Shown here one piece after another: positions 16,345 to 24,214 of a stretch of 36,014 bases of DNA. A program made the position numbers and the translations under genes. The notes under the pieces are model-generated. The model made no database searches and had not been told where the DNA came from. It saw only the letters and a list, made by a program, of their open reading frames with translations. Origin of the DNA: Clostridia bacterium (lineage in GTDB: Bacteria > Bacillota > Clostridia > Oscillospirales > CAG-272); the NCBI GenBank assembly GCA_017504245.1, contig JAFVRQ010000076.1:1-36014 (forward strand), in the 5' to 3' direction. The first letter of the stretch is position 1; the number at the start of each line of letters is the position of its first letter.

Positions 16345-18063
16345 ATGAAAAAATTATTATCACTCACACTTGTAACGTTTATGTTACTCGCATCACTCAC
16401 TTCCTGTAATTTGGAAACAGCAAAGGGATACCTTGTTAATCTCCTTGAAAGGTTCACAACCACCGCAGAGCCCCAAAAGGTTATCAGAACAACTATTACA
16501 GAGGAAGAATATATGAATGCCCTTAAGGTGAATAACTTTACAATTAGAGAAATGCTTGGAGCGGGATCGTCTTCTTGCTATGTAATTGACGGCTCAAAAT
16601 TCAGTTATCAAGTGTATTATGGTGAAATTTCAATGAGTGTTTCTTGCGATTTGGAAAAACGCATTGTTGTTTCGAATACTTCAGTGGGTAATCTTGCGTA
16701 CTTTGATGAAAATATTCCAATAGAAAGTGATTTGACTTTGGAAACTATGGGACTTATCGATATGTATGCATATGATACACTCGTATATAATGAAGAAACA
16801 AAATCATATACCTATACTGATGAGAGCGAGACCATTGAATTGTTCTTTGAAGATGGCGCACTTTCTAAAGTGGTTTTGATGTATAATGGTAATTTGGAGT
16901 GTGAAGTTTATGATATCGGAACATCAGTTGTTGATATTTCTGAATATACTGTCATTAATGATGGCAAGGTTGATCCAAGCAATGCACCTGCAGACGTTAG
17001 AACAACGGTTACTAACGAGGAGCTTGCAGCTTATCTATCTCTAAGAAATTTCACTATTAATGCAGTTACTCTTCAATACGGACTATATGCGGTTGAAGCT
17101 TCGTTGAAGGCTGCTGATACGGATCTCGAATTGACACTTAATTCGATAATTGAATTAGAGAAACAGTATATCACTGTTGTTGACGTAGAGTTCTTTTCAC
17201 TTGAAAGACTTGGTGACGGATACAGAGCAACTCCAATTGGAGCCACAATGGAAGACCTTGAAAACGCAATCGAAACCGCAAAGGAATATATGAGCACTGA
17301 ATACCTCACATATAATGAAGAGGGAAGATATTATACGCTTGAAATTGAGGGTGAAACGTTCCATCTCTTCTTTGAAAACGGACAAATTGTCAAAGCGGTC
17401 TACATAATGGAAGAGGGAGAAACGAAGAATGAGGTTATCATTGTGGTTTCTGATGTCGGCACAACAGAGGTAGTGCTTCCCGAATATACTGTTGAGGAAG
17501 AGAATTCAGGAACCGTTATTCCTCCAACATATGAGGGCGTTGTTACCGAGGAGCAGTGGAACGAGCAAACAAACGCTATTAACTATACGGTGGAATCCTC
17601 AGTTGAACGCTTTAAAATCTCTACGGGTGAGTCGCTCGGTGTATATTCCACATACGTTAAAGGAGCAGAAAACGGCTACGATGAGCCCGGTCATAATTAT
17701 CCATACCGCGCATATTTAGAAGACGGTGTTTACAATATTACCTATAACGAAGAAACCGCAAGATATGAGGCGAGAAAAACCAATTATACTGTTGAGGATT
17801 TCAGTATTAGTTCTCAAACAGTTGAGGTTAAGCTTAATTATTCCGACTTTACATACAACGAATATCAAGGCAGATATGAGGGCGTCGTAGCAGCTGACGG
17901 TCTTGAATATCAAATGTATTTGTATTTCAATAACGGAGAGCTTGAAAAAATTGGAATGCTTGCATATTATGAAGAGTATGATATGAGATTAGTAGGAGAA
18001 ATATTAGTTTCAAACGTTGGCACAACTGTTGTTGAGCTTCCCGAATACGTAATCGTTGAATAA
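16345..18063 (+). CDS. Three-module lipoprotein, paralog of 14997
   Basis: 572 residues. Same signal as its neighbour (MKKLLSLTLVTFMLL, lipobox LTSC, Cys21). Modules 1 and 2 align with those of the upstream paralog, starting RTTITEEEYMNALKVNNFTI (~46) and RTTVTNEELAAYLSLRNFTI (~225). A third, more divergent module starts VTEEQWNEQTNAINYTVESS (~400) and ends in VGTTVVELPEYVIVE. Each module ends with a VGTT or VGTS strand before a P-E-Y linker. The module number difference (two versus three) between neighbours shows growth by unit duplication. Function unknown; surface exposure is inferred from the lipobox only. Confidence 0.8.
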   Translation: MKKLLSLTLVTFMLLASLTSCNLETAKGYLVNLLERFTTTAEPQKVIRTTITEEEYMNALKVNNFTIREMLGAGSSSCYVIDGSKFSYQVYYGEISMSVSCDLEKRIVVSNTSVGNLAYFDENIPIESDLTLETMGLIDMYAYDTLVYNEETKSYTYTDESETIELFFEDGALSKVVLMYNGNLECEVYDIGTSVVDISEYTVINDGKVDPSNAPADVRTTVTNEELAAYLSLRNFTINAVTLQYGLYAVEASLKAADTDLELTLNSIIELEKQYITVVDVEFFSLERLGDGYRATPIGATMEDLENAIETAKEYMSTEYLTYNEEGRYYTLEIEGETFHLFFENGQIVKAVYIMEEGETKNEVIIVVSDVGTTEVVLPEYTVEEENSGTVIPPTYEGVVTEEQWNEQTNAINYTVESSVERFKISTGESLGVYSTYVKGAENGYDEPGHNYPYRAYLEDGVYNITYNEETARYEARKTNYTVEDFSISSQTVEVKLNYSDFTYNEYQGRYEGVVAADGLEYQMYLYFNNGELEKIGMLAYYEEYDMRLVGEILVSNVGTTVVELPEYVIVE

Positions 18064-18073
18064 TAATTATAAA

Positions 18074-18107
18074 AAATCCCACGGCACCGCCGTGGGATAA
18101 TTTTTTT
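18074..18107 (+). terminator. Bidirectional terminator between 16345 gene and 18112 gene
   Basis: ATCCCACGGC / GCCGTGGGAT with an A-run before and T-run after, so it can stop transcripts from both converging genes. Confidence 0.88.
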
Positions 18108-18111
18108 AGTG

Positions 18112-18450
18112 TTAAAACTTTTCTTCTCTCAAAATAACGAATTCAAGTGCGATAACAAGTGCCAAGCAGAGAACACCCGAAAGGAGTGAAATCCTGCCAA
18201 ATTCCATACCGCCGATGATGCCGATAAAGCCGAGAAGTGCAACGAATGCGAATACCGCTTTTGATGCCACGATAAATCTTGCGCTGCTGAAAAAATCGAG
18301 AATCATATCAATAAATGAAAGGCATTTATCCGCAAATTCAACGTGCGCGGGACGCTTGCGAACGAAGGGACGGCAAGTTCCTTTTTTGGAATTTCCGTTA
18401 TCAAATGTGATGTTATTTCTTCCTGTTTTGTATGTATATGTTACGTTCAT
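18112..18450 (-). CDS. Small two-helix membrane protein, unknown function
   Basis: 112 residues from the ATG at 18450, preceded by AGAGGT; a longer frame reaching 18519 would run into the promoter and is not used. The N-terminal half (~1-55) is basic and polar (KKGTCRPFVRKRP). Two hydrophobic segments follow, about 57-79 (FIVASKAVFAFVALLGFIGI) and 84-107 (ISLLSGVLCLALVIALEFVI), leaving a short charged tail REEKF. No family recognised. It is divergent from the S24 repressor gene with promoters about 50 bp apart, so the repressor could control both; that is inference. Confidence 0.75.
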   Translation of the reverse strand: MNVTYTYKTGRNNITFDNGNSKKGTCRPFVRKRPAHVEFADKCLSFIDMILDFFSSARFIVASKAVFAFVALLGFIGIIGGMEFGRISLLSGVLCLALVIALEFVILREEKF

Positions 18451-18490
18451 AAATGTACCTCTTTTCTGGTTTTGGAATTGATGTGACCTT

Positions 18491-18519
18491 ATATTACCAC
18501 ATTTGACACCGCTTGTCAA
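18491..18519 (-). promoter_or_regulatory. Promoter of the small membrane protein gene
   Basis: On the minus strand: TTGACA (18519-18514), 17-bp spacer, TAATAT (18496-18491). Transcription would start near 18484. Confidence 0.85.
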
Positions 18520-18569
18520 TAGGTTTTTTCAAAATTTGGAAAAATATTTTAAAAATTTTCAAAAGGTAC

Positions 18570-18598
18570 TTTACAAAAGGAAAAATGTGTGCTATAAT
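18570..18598 (+). promoter_or_regulatory. Promoter of the S24 repressor gene, with possible operators
   Basis: TTTACA (18570-18575), 17-bp spacer, TATAAT (18593-18598). Two direct copies of CAAAAGG (18560-18566 and 18574-18580) overlap the -35 region, and a TTCC-N6-GGAA inverted repeat (18601-18614) covers the likely start site. Either could be an autoregulatory operator; neither is proven. Confidence 0.75.
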
Positions 18599-18643
18599 AA
18601 TTCCACAATAGGAAAGAACTCGAAAATTGAAAGGGGTTTGCTT

Positions 18644-19462
18644 ATGGATTATATTGATAGAATAAAGCAGCTTAAAAGCGAAAAAAAGATAACTAACGAT
18701 GCGCTCTCGGAGATGACGGGAATTCCGCTTGGAACTCTTTCGAAAATTCTTGCTGGAATAAGCGATAGCCCAAAGCTTGCAAATATTGTTGCGATTTGCG
18801 ATGCGCTTGATACTTCCCTTGAATACGTTGTTAACGGTGTGCCCGAGAATACGAATAACTTCACTCTCGATAGAGGTGAGATGCGCCTTATTGAAAATTA
18901 TCGCGCCCTCGATACGCACGGCAAGGAGCTTGTTACTCTCGTTCTTGATAAGGAAAAGGAAAGAGTTGCGCGCGCACCCTATCAGGATAATACTGTTGAT
19001 ATTAAGGAAAAATCTCCAAAGATTTTACCGTCCATTACTGCTCCCGCTCAAAGAATTTCCGCGCGCGAGCTTGCGCAAAGCAGAGGACTTGGAAAGCGTC
19101 CCGTTGCGCTCTTTGATATGCCCGTTTCCGCAGGCGTTGGCCTGTTTGTTGACTCACCCGCGAGTGAGGAAATTATGATTCCCGATAACGAAAGAACGCG
19201 CGAAGCAGATTTCGCGCTCCGCATCAGCGGTAACAGTATGGAGCCCAAATATCGCGATGGCGACGTGCTTCTCGTTTCCAATTCAGACTACGTTGAGGTT
19301 GGCGAGCTTGGTATTTTCATTCTTGACGGTAACGGATATTTCAAAATCTACGGCGGTGACCGTCTTATCTCGATGAATAATATGTACGGTGACATCTTGC
19401 TCAAGGATTTTGAAAACGTTAGCTGCGTCGGTCGAGTAATCGGTAAATTGAAAAGAAAATAA
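18644..19462 (+). CDS. XRE-type HTH repressor with S24 (LexA/CI-like) autocleavage domain
   Basis: 272 residues from the ATG at 18644 (GAAAGGGG upstream; the longer frame from 18503 spans the promoter). An N-terminal HTH_3 domain (about 5-63) includes NDALSEMTGIPLGTLSKILAG. After a linker, the S24 peptidase domain shows the Ala163-Gly164 scissile pair (VSAGVG), catalytic Ser198 in GNSMEPKYRDGD and Lys234 in GYFKIYGG. The spacings (35 and 36 residues) fit LexA closely. Such repressors cleave themselves when RecA is activated by DNA damage, lifting repression. No other phage gene is nearby, so it may be a domesticated regulator of stress genes, perhaps of the divergent membrane protein. Confidence 0.9.
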   Translation: MDYIDRIKQLKSEKKITNDALSEMTGIPLGTLSKILAGISDSPKLANIVAICDALDTSLEYVVNGVPENTNNFTLDRGEMRLIENYRALDTHGKELVTLVLDKEKERVARAPYQDNTVDIKEKSPKILPSITAPAQRISARELAQSRGLGKRPVALFDMPVSAGVGLFVDSPASEEIMIPDNERTREADFALRISGNSMEPKYRDGDVLLVSNSDYVEVGELGIFILDGNGYFKIYGGDRLISMNNMYGDILLKDFENVSCVGRVIGKLKRK

Positions 19463-19473
19463 CAAAAAAGTCG

Positions 19474-19510
19474 AAAAAAGGCGCAATTCACTTGAATTTG
19501 CGCCTTTTTT
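19474..19510 (+). terminator. Terminator of the S24 repressor gene
   Basis: AAAAAAGGCGCAA with an extended stem to TTCA pairs with TGAATTTGCGCCTTTTTT (one bulge). Long stem and strong T-run. Confidence 0.9.
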
Positions 19511-19539
19511 GTGTTATGATGTAATAGTATTCATATTTT

Positions 19540-19634
19540 GATTTATCGGGGAGTTAAAGTTAGTTTAAGTAAGGAATTTTTCGTTCTTTTTGAAAAAAGT
19601 GACATCCCTTTTCTTTGTAACTATTCGATAAATC
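19540..19634. repeat. Interspersed element C (short form)
   Basis: Left end GATTTATCGGGGAG (19540-19553) and inverted right end CGATAAATC (19626-19634). The left 60 bp (GTTAGTTTAAGTAAGGAATT and following) resembles the left part of element B, so this looks like a deleted member of the family. It sits just upstream of the dehydrogenase gene, so it may affect its expression. Confidence 0.6.
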
Positions 19635-19664
19635 TACAATTTGTTTATAGATAGGAGAAAATAT

Positions 19665-20615
19665 ATGAAAATAGTATTTTTAGATGCGCTTGCTTTGGGC
19701 GGAGATATTGACCTTTCAAATTTTAGTGAGCTTGGAGAGGTTGAAATTTACGCTTCAAGCACAAATGACGAAATAAAAGAGCGAACTGCCGATTGCGACG
19801 TTGTTATAACCAACAAATTAAAATTAAATGAGAACACACTCGCAAACGCAAAGAATTTAAAGCTCATCTGTGTAACCGCAACGGGCTTTGACAATATCGA
19901 CATTGAATATGCAAAAGCGCGTGGAATAGGTGTTTGCAACGTGGTTGGCTATTCAACGAATAACGTTGCGCAGATAACGGTTGGATTTGTGCTTCAGTTG
20001 ATTAACCGAAGCAAAGAATATCAAAAAAGTGTATCAAGCGGCTACTATAGTGAATGCGGAGTTGCAAATATTCTTGCTCCCACATACCGCGAAATCAACG
20101 GGCTGAAATGGGGAATTGTCGGCTTTGGCAATATCGGTCGCTCCGTTGGAAGAGTGGCGAAAGCGCTCGGATGCGAGGTGCTTGTGAATAAAAGGGAAGC
20201 AATATCCGAATATAAATGCGTTGATATTGACACGATATGCCGTGAATGTGATATAATCACTCTCCACACACCGCTCAACGAGGGCACGCGCGGACTTATA
20301 AACGAGGAAAGAATTTCAAAAATGCGTGACGGAGTAATTCTCGTCAACGTGGCTCGCGGCGCGGTAACTGATGAGCGCGCGGTTGCGGATGCCGTAAAAT
20401 CCGAAAAAATAGGCGGTTTTGCCTGCGACGTTTACTCGGTTGAGCCGTTCGGCATAAGTCACCCTTTTTATGAAATAAAGGATATGGATAACGTGATCCT
20501 CACACCCCATATAGCTTGGGGCTCGATTGACGCAAGAGTGCGCCTCTTGGCTGAGGTCAAGGAGAATATCAAATCATATTTTAGCGGCGAAATAAGAAAC
20601 AGAATAGATAGATAA
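19665..20615 (+). CDS. D-2-hydroxyacid dehydrogenase
   Basis: 316 residues from the ATG at 19665, with AGGAG 7 nt upstream; an in-frame start at 19641 lacks a site. The family reversibly reduces 2-keto acids to D-2-hydroxyacids with NAD(P)H. Nucleotide-binding GFGNIG at 153-158; catalytic Arg231 (NVARG), Glu260 (VYSVEP) and His282 (TPHIAWGS) are all present. The end of the second Rossmann strand reads VLVNKRE (N175-K176-R177) instead of the Asp that favours NAD, hinting at NADP(H); this is inference. Substrate (glycerate, lactate or other) cannot be read. Stand-alone gene. Confidence 0.92.
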   Translation: MKIVFLDALALGGDIDLSNFSELGEVEIYASSTNDEIKERTADCDVVITNKLKLNENTLANAKNLKLICVTATGFDNIDIEYAKARGIGVCNVVGYSTNNVAQITVGFVLQLINRSKEYQKSVSSGYYSECGVANILAPTYREINGLKWGIVGFGNIGRSVGRVAKALGCEVLVNKREAISEYKCVDIDTICRECDIITLHTPLNEGTRGLINEERISKMRDGVILVNVARGAVTDERAVADAVKSEKIGGFACDVYSVEPFGISHPFYEIKDMDNVILTPHIAWGSIDARVRLLAEVKENIKSYFSGEIRNRIDR

Positions 20616-20648
20616 AAAAATCGGGAGGACGCGCCTCCCGATTTTTTA
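20616..20648 (+). terminator. Bidirectional terminator, dehydrogenase / small lipoprotein
   Basis: ATCGGGAGG / CCTCCCGAT with flanking A- and T-runs, between convergent genes. Confidence 0.9.
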
Positions 20649-20650
20649 TC

Positions 20651-20989
20651 TTATTTTACTTTATTGTATTGGAAAAGACCAATCTTGATGTACTTAACAC
20701 CGTTTTCCTCGCCCTTTGAGAAGGAGTAGCTTTCGGTTTCGTCACCGAAGGTTAATTTGATAACCAATTCACCCTCATTTTCTTCGCTGTCAACGATTTT
20801 ATAAGTGCCTTCTTCCGTCTTAGCAAAGCCGGCGATTTCCATCGTTCTGATAACCTTGTTGCCCTTGAATTCATACGTTGTCAAATTTCCCTCGTATTTT
20901 CCGCTGAGCATCTTTGAGCAAGCAACGATTGTGAGTGCAAGTATTGCAACAACCATAACTACTGCTGCAATTTTAAGTGCTTTCTTCAT
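20651..20989 (-). CDS. Small lipoprotein, possibly lipocalin-like
   Basis: 112 residues; GGAG lies before the ATG at 20989. The signal MKKALKIAAVVMVVAILALT leads to an AC lipobox at Cys24. The ~88-residue mature part is rich in alternating beta-strand patterns (KYEGNLTTYEFKGNKVIRTM; EGTYKIVDSEE; ETESYSF). This resembles short secreted lipocalin-like domains of the DUF5640 sort found in gut Clostridia, a tentative similarity from memory of the pattern GTYKI...Y.F. Function unknown. Its promoter (21065-21037) is divergent from the Fe-S assembly genes. Confidence 0.78.
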   Translation of the reverse strand: MKKALKIAAVVMVVAILALTIVACSKMLSGKYEGNLTTYEFKGNKVIRTMEIAGFAKTEEGTYKIVDSEENEGELVIKLTFGDETESYSFSKGEENGVKYIKIGLFQYNKVK

Positions 20990-21036
20990 AAATTGTCTCC
21001 TTAATATTGATATTTGTAAGCAAACTTACTATGGTA

Positions 21037-21065
21037 ATTATATCAAAAATGAGAAATTATGTCAA
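21037..21065 (-). promoter_or_regulatory. Promoter of the small lipoprotein gene
   Basis: On the minus strand: TTGACA (21065-21060), 17-bp spacer, TATAAT (21042-21037). Perfect consensus. Confidence 0.88.
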
Positions 21066-21100
21066 TATATTTTCGATTATTTTTTAAATTTTATCAATAA

Positions 21101-21115
21101 TGATAATTATTACTA
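21101..21115. promoter_or_regulatory. Weak Fur-like 7-1-7 box
   Basis: TGATAATTATTACTA matches the TGATAAT-N-ATTATCA pattern at 12 of 14 positions. It lies between the divergent promoters, but the DNA is very AT-rich and the site is ~45 bp upstream of the -35 of the Fe-S genes, so a chance match is quite possible. Confidence 0.25.
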
Positions 21116-21159
21116 CTTAAATTTGTTTATTTTGAATAAAAATTTCTGTGAAAACTTTA

Positions 21160-21188
21160 TAGACAAAACAATTATTATATGATATAAT
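21160..21188 (+). promoter_or_regulatory. Promoter of the SUF-like Fe-S assembly genes
   Basis: TAGACA (21160-21165), 17-bp spacer, TATAAT (21183-21188). Transcription start near 21195, leaving a leader of ~65 nt. Confidence 0.7.
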
Positions 21189-21261
21189 ATAATGTCAAGG
21201 TGTAATTTGGCAATTAGTGTTAATAATTACTTAATATATAATCAATCAGAGAGGAGCAAAA

Positions 21262-21987
21262 ATGCTTGAATTAAAAAATGTGTCATACGTCGTTAAGGAT
21301 GAAAACGGCGCAGACAAAGAAATATTGAAAGACATCAATTTAAAAATAGACGAGCGATTCGTTGCAATTACCGGGCCTAACGGTGGCGGAAAATCAACGC
21401 TTGCAAAAATAATAGCGGGTATTTATCAACCCACGAGCGGTCAAATTCTCTTTGACGGTGAGAATATAACGAATATGTCCATTACCGATAGAGCAAAAAA
21501 GGGAATCAGCTTTGCATTCCAACAGCCAGTTCGCTTTAAAGGTCTCACCGTTAAGGATCTTATCACGCTTGCGGCAGGAAAATCCATTAGTGTTGCAGAG
21601 GCGTGCAGCTATCTTTCGGAGGTTGGTCTTTGCGCAAGAGATTATATCAACCGCGAGGTTAATGCGTCACTTTCGGGTGGTGAGCTTAAAAGAATTGAAA
21701 TCGCGCTCATTATTGCGCGCTCAACAAAGCTCTCTGTATTTGACGAGCCCGAGGCGGGCATCGACCTTTGGAGCTTCAACAATCTTATCAAGGTGTTTGA
21801 AAGAATGCACGAAAAAACGCAAGGCTCTATTCTCATCATATCTCACCAAGAAAGAATTTTAAATATCGCAGACAGAATTATAGTTATTGCCGACGGTGAA
21901 ATTCGCGAGAGTGGAACTAAGGACGAGATTATGCCTTCCGTTCTCGGCTCGGGTGCGCCCTGCTCGGTGCTTACTGACAATATATAA
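21262..21987 (+). CDS. SufC-like ABC ATPase of a minimal SUF (SMS-type) system
   Basis: 241 residues, soluble ABC ATPase. Walker A GPNGGGKST (38-46), Q-loop FQQP (~86-89), signature LSGGE (137-141), Walker B ending VFDEP with Glu162 and a switch His195 (ISHQ) are intact. No membrane partner is encoded; the next gene is a SufB/SufD-like scaffold, so this is the SufC-type ATPase that drives Fe-S cluster assembly rather than a transporter. A pair of one SufC-like plus one SufBD-like gene without sufS, sufU or sufE is the layout of the SUF-like minimal system described in anaerobes. GAGAGGAG precedes the start. Confidence 0.9.
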   Translation: MLELKNVSYVVKDENGADKEILKDINLKIDERFVAITGPNGGGKSTLAKIIAGIYQPTSGQILFDGENITNMSITDRAKKGISFAFQQPVRFKGLTVKDLITLAAGKSISVAEACSYLSEVGLCARDYINREVNASLSGGELKRIEIALIIARSTKLSVFDEPEAGIDLWSFNNLIKVFERMHEKTQGSILIISHQERILNIADRIIVIADGEIRESGTKDEIMPSVLGSGAPCSVLTDNI

Positions 21988-21997
21988 GGAGGCAGCT

Positions 21998-22915
21998 ATG
22001 GATCAGATCAAGAAGAATTTACTTATGCAGGTAGCCGACCTTCACACAGTTCCCGAAGGAGCGTATAATATTCGCGAAAACGGCACAGGGGCAGGCAGAA
22101 AAACAACTGCAAATATAGATATTGTTACAAAAGAGGACAAGCCCGGAATTGATATTATCATTAAGCCGTACACTAAAAACGAAAGCGTGCATATTCCCGT
22201 TATCATAAGTGAGAGCGGCCTTAAGGATATGGTTTATAATGATTTCTATATCGGAGAGGGCGCGGACGTTACTATTATCGCAGGCTGTGGAATTCACAAC
22301 TGCGGTGATCAGGATTCTGCCCACGACGGAATTCACGCCTTCCACGTTGGTAAGGACGCGCGCGTTCGCTACGTTGAGCGTCACTATGGCGAGGAAGAGG
22401 GAACGGGTGAAAATATTATGAACCCCACAACAATTATCGAAATTGACGAGGGCGGCTATCTCGAAATGGAAACCACGCAGATTAAGGGCATTGACTCAAC
22501 GATAAGAAACACGAGTGCCGTTGTCGGCAAGGGAGCAACTCTTATTGTTAAGGAAAAGATTATGACGCACGGACGTCAGCACGCAGAAACCGTGTTCAAC
22601 GTTGACCTCAACGGTGAGGGCTCAAGCACTAACGTAATTTCACGTTCCGTTGCAAAGGATAATTCAACGCAAACGTTTTTGTCAAAAATCAACGGAAATA
22701 ACGAGTGCTACGGTCACACGGAGTGCGATGCTATCATTATGGATAACGCGAGTGTTCGCGCCATACCCGAAATTACTGCAAACGATATTAATGCCTCGCT
22801 CATTCACGAGGCGGCAATCGGTAAAATTGCAGGTGAGCAGTTGATTAAGCTGATGACCCTTGGTCTTACCGAGCAGGAAGCAGAGGAGCAGATAGTTAAC
22901 GGATTCTTAAAATAA
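21998..22915 (+). CDS. SufB/SufD-like Fe-S scaffold (SmsB-type)
   Basis: 305 residues from the ATG at 21998, with AAGGAGG 5 nt upstream. It begins 10 nt after the ATPase stop, so the two are coupled. The SufBD family folds as a beta helix and forms a complex with SufC to build Fe-S clusters. Family features include P.GA.NIR near residues 20-26, a central set of strand-turn repeats, the HGRQHAE.......GEGS segment and a C-terminal helical part EAAIGKIAGEQLIKLMTLGL. Potential ligand cysteines lie in GCGIHNCG and NECYGHTEC. It is shorter than SufB of Bacteria with full SUF operons, fitting the minimal system. Likely supplies clusters for the Rnf complex and other enzymes. Confidence 0.9.
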   Translation: MDQIKKNLLMQVADLHTVPEGAYNIRENGTGAGRKTTANIDIVTKEDKPGIDIIIKPYTKNESVHIPVIISESGLKDMVYNDFYIGEGADVTIIAGCGIHNCGDQDSAHDGIHAFHVGKDARVRYVERHYGEEEGTGENIMNPTTIIEIDEGGYLEMETTQIKGIDSTIRNTSAVVGKGATLIVKEKIMTHGRQHAETVFNVDLNGEGSSTNVISRSVAKDNSTQTFLSKINGNNECYGHTECDAIIMDNASVRAIPEITANDINASLIHEAAIGKIAGEQLIKLMTLGLTEQEAEEQIVNGFLK

Positions 22916-22922
22916 CATTATG

Positions 22923-22945
22923 GTGGGCGATTATAAATCGCCCAC
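22923..22945 (+). other. Intergenic hairpin between smsB-like and PFK genes
   Basis: GTGGGCGATT / AATCGCCCAC, 10-bp perfect stem with an ATA loop, directly after the scaffold stop. No T-run follows, so it is a poor intrinsic terminator; it may protect an mRNA 3' end or separate expression levels. Confidence 0.5.
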
Positions 22946-22975
22946 ATTCATCAAAATAGAAAGGTGATGTTTAAC

Positions 22976-24214
22976 ATGTCAAAGCTTATTGGAAATGCAA
23001 TAGTAGGGCAAAGCGGAGGACCAACCGCCGCAATAAACGCAACCCTTGCGGGCGTAATTCGCGGAGTGCTTGAAAACGCGCACGGTGGTAGCATAAAAAC
23101 CCTTTACGGAATGAGAAACGGTGTTGAGGGACTTCTTAAAGAAAACATCGTAAATCTTTCTGAATTTTTCTCCGATATGGACAATATTTCCATTCTTGAG
23201 CAAACTCCTGCGGCGGCTCTCGGCTCTTGCAGAAAGAAGCTTCCCAAAATAGACGAGGGCAGAGAAACCTATGAAAAATTGATTGAAATTTTCCAAAAAT
23301 ACGATATTAGATATTTCTTCTATATTGGCGGAAATGATTCGATGGATACCGTTGCAAAGCTTTCTGAATACACCAAAGAATGCGACTATGAAATGAGAGT
23401 TATCGGTGTGCCTAAAACCATAGATAATGACCTCGTTGGCACTGACCATACACCGGGCTTTGCCTCTGCTGCAAAGTATATTGCAACAACGATGACGGAG
23501 ATTATCCGAGATTGTGCGGTTTATACTACAAAAGCGGTAACGGTTGTTGAAATTATGGGGCGCGACGCGGGTTGGCTCACAGCTTCCGCTGGTATTCCTA
23601 AAGCATTTGGCGGTGAGGTTCCAGACCTTATTTATCTTCCCGAGAGAGCTTTTAATAAGGATGAATTTTTCGCGGATTTAAAGGTAATTCTTGAAGTTAA
23701 GCCCAACGTTGTTGTTGCGGTTAGCGAGGGCATAAGATTTGCCGACGGCACTTACGTTTGCGAGGGTTTTGGCATTGCCTCAACCGACGTTTTCGGTCAT
23801 AAACAGCTTTCGGGCACGGCCAAAGCGCTTGAGGTAGCAATCAAGAATGAATTCGGATGCAAGGTGCGTTCCATTGAACTTAATCTTCCTCAAAGATGTG
23901 CTTCTCATATTGCCTCTAAAACTGATATTGAGGAGTCCGTTCTCGTTGGTAAGGCCGCAGTTAAAGCGGCAAGCGAGGGGGTAACCCGTCAGATGATGAC
24001 GATTGAGAGAGTTAGTACAAATCCCTATAAAGTGGATGTTTCTCACCGTGACGTGAGTGAAATTGCGAATAAGGTTAAGCACGTATCCGATGAATTTATA
24101 AACGAGCGAGGAAATTCCGTAACCGACGAGTGCGCGCGTTACCTTTTGCCGCTTATTCAAGGTGAGCTTGACGTGAAATACGAAAACGGAATTCCGAAGC
24201 ATGTTATTATATAA
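22976..24214 (+). CDS. pfp: PPi-type 6-phosphofructokinase
   Basis: 412 residues from the ATG at 22976 (AAAGGTG 9 nt upstream; earlier GTG/ATG codons overlap the ribosome site). It phosphorylates fructose-6-phosphate, and reversibly so if PPi is the donor. GGNDS at 118-122 has Asp at the site where ATP-dependent enzymes have Gly, and PKTIDND (146-152) has Lys where ATP enzymes usually have Gly; both changes mark PPi use. MGRDAGW (194-200) is the substrate-binding motif. The length fits the non-allosteric PPi group. Glycolytic role; PPi use saves ATP in anaerobes. Stop overlaps the next start by 1 nt (TAATG). Confidence 0.93.
   Translation: MSKLIGNAIVGQSGGPTAAINATLAGVIRGVLENAHGGSIKTLYGMRNGVEGLLKENIVNLSEFFSDMDNISILEQTPAAALGSCRKKLPKIDEGRETYEKLIEIFQKYDIRYFFYIGGNDSMDTVAKLSEYTKECDYEMRVIGVPKTIDNDLVGTDHTPGFASAAKYIATTMTEIIRDCAVYTTKAVTVVEIMGRDAGWLTASAGIPKAFGGEVPDLIYLPERAFNKDEFFADLKVILEVKPNVVVAVSEGIRFADGTYVCEGFGIASTDVFGHKQLSGTAKALEVAIKNEFGCKVRSIELNLPQRCASHIASKTDIEESVLVGKAAVKAASEGVTRQMMTIERVSTNPYKVDVSHRDVSEIANKVKHVSDEFINERGNSVTDECARYLLPLIQGELDVKYENGIPKHVII

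Noticed and set aside
18503..18643. N-terminal extension of the S24 repressor
   Set aside because: The added codons overlap the TTTACA/TATAAT promoter. The ATG at 18644 has a ribosome site and begins a normal HTH domain.
20805..21182. Plus-strand open frame of 125 codons opposite the small lipoprotein
   Set aside because: It lies antisense to a gene with signal peptide, ribosome site and consensus promoter, and its tail is low-complexity AT-rich sequence.
21262..22915. ABC transporter interpretation of the ATPase gene
   Set aside because: No permease or binding protein is encoded next to it, and the partner has SufB/SufD family features.
22923..22945. Intrinsic terminator after the Fe-S scaffold gene
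   Set aside because: The stem is perfect but no T-run follows, so it is recorded only as a hairpin.
22979..23449. Minus-strand frame of 156 codons opposite pfp
   Set aside because: Shadow of a well-conserved coding frame, with no ribosome site.
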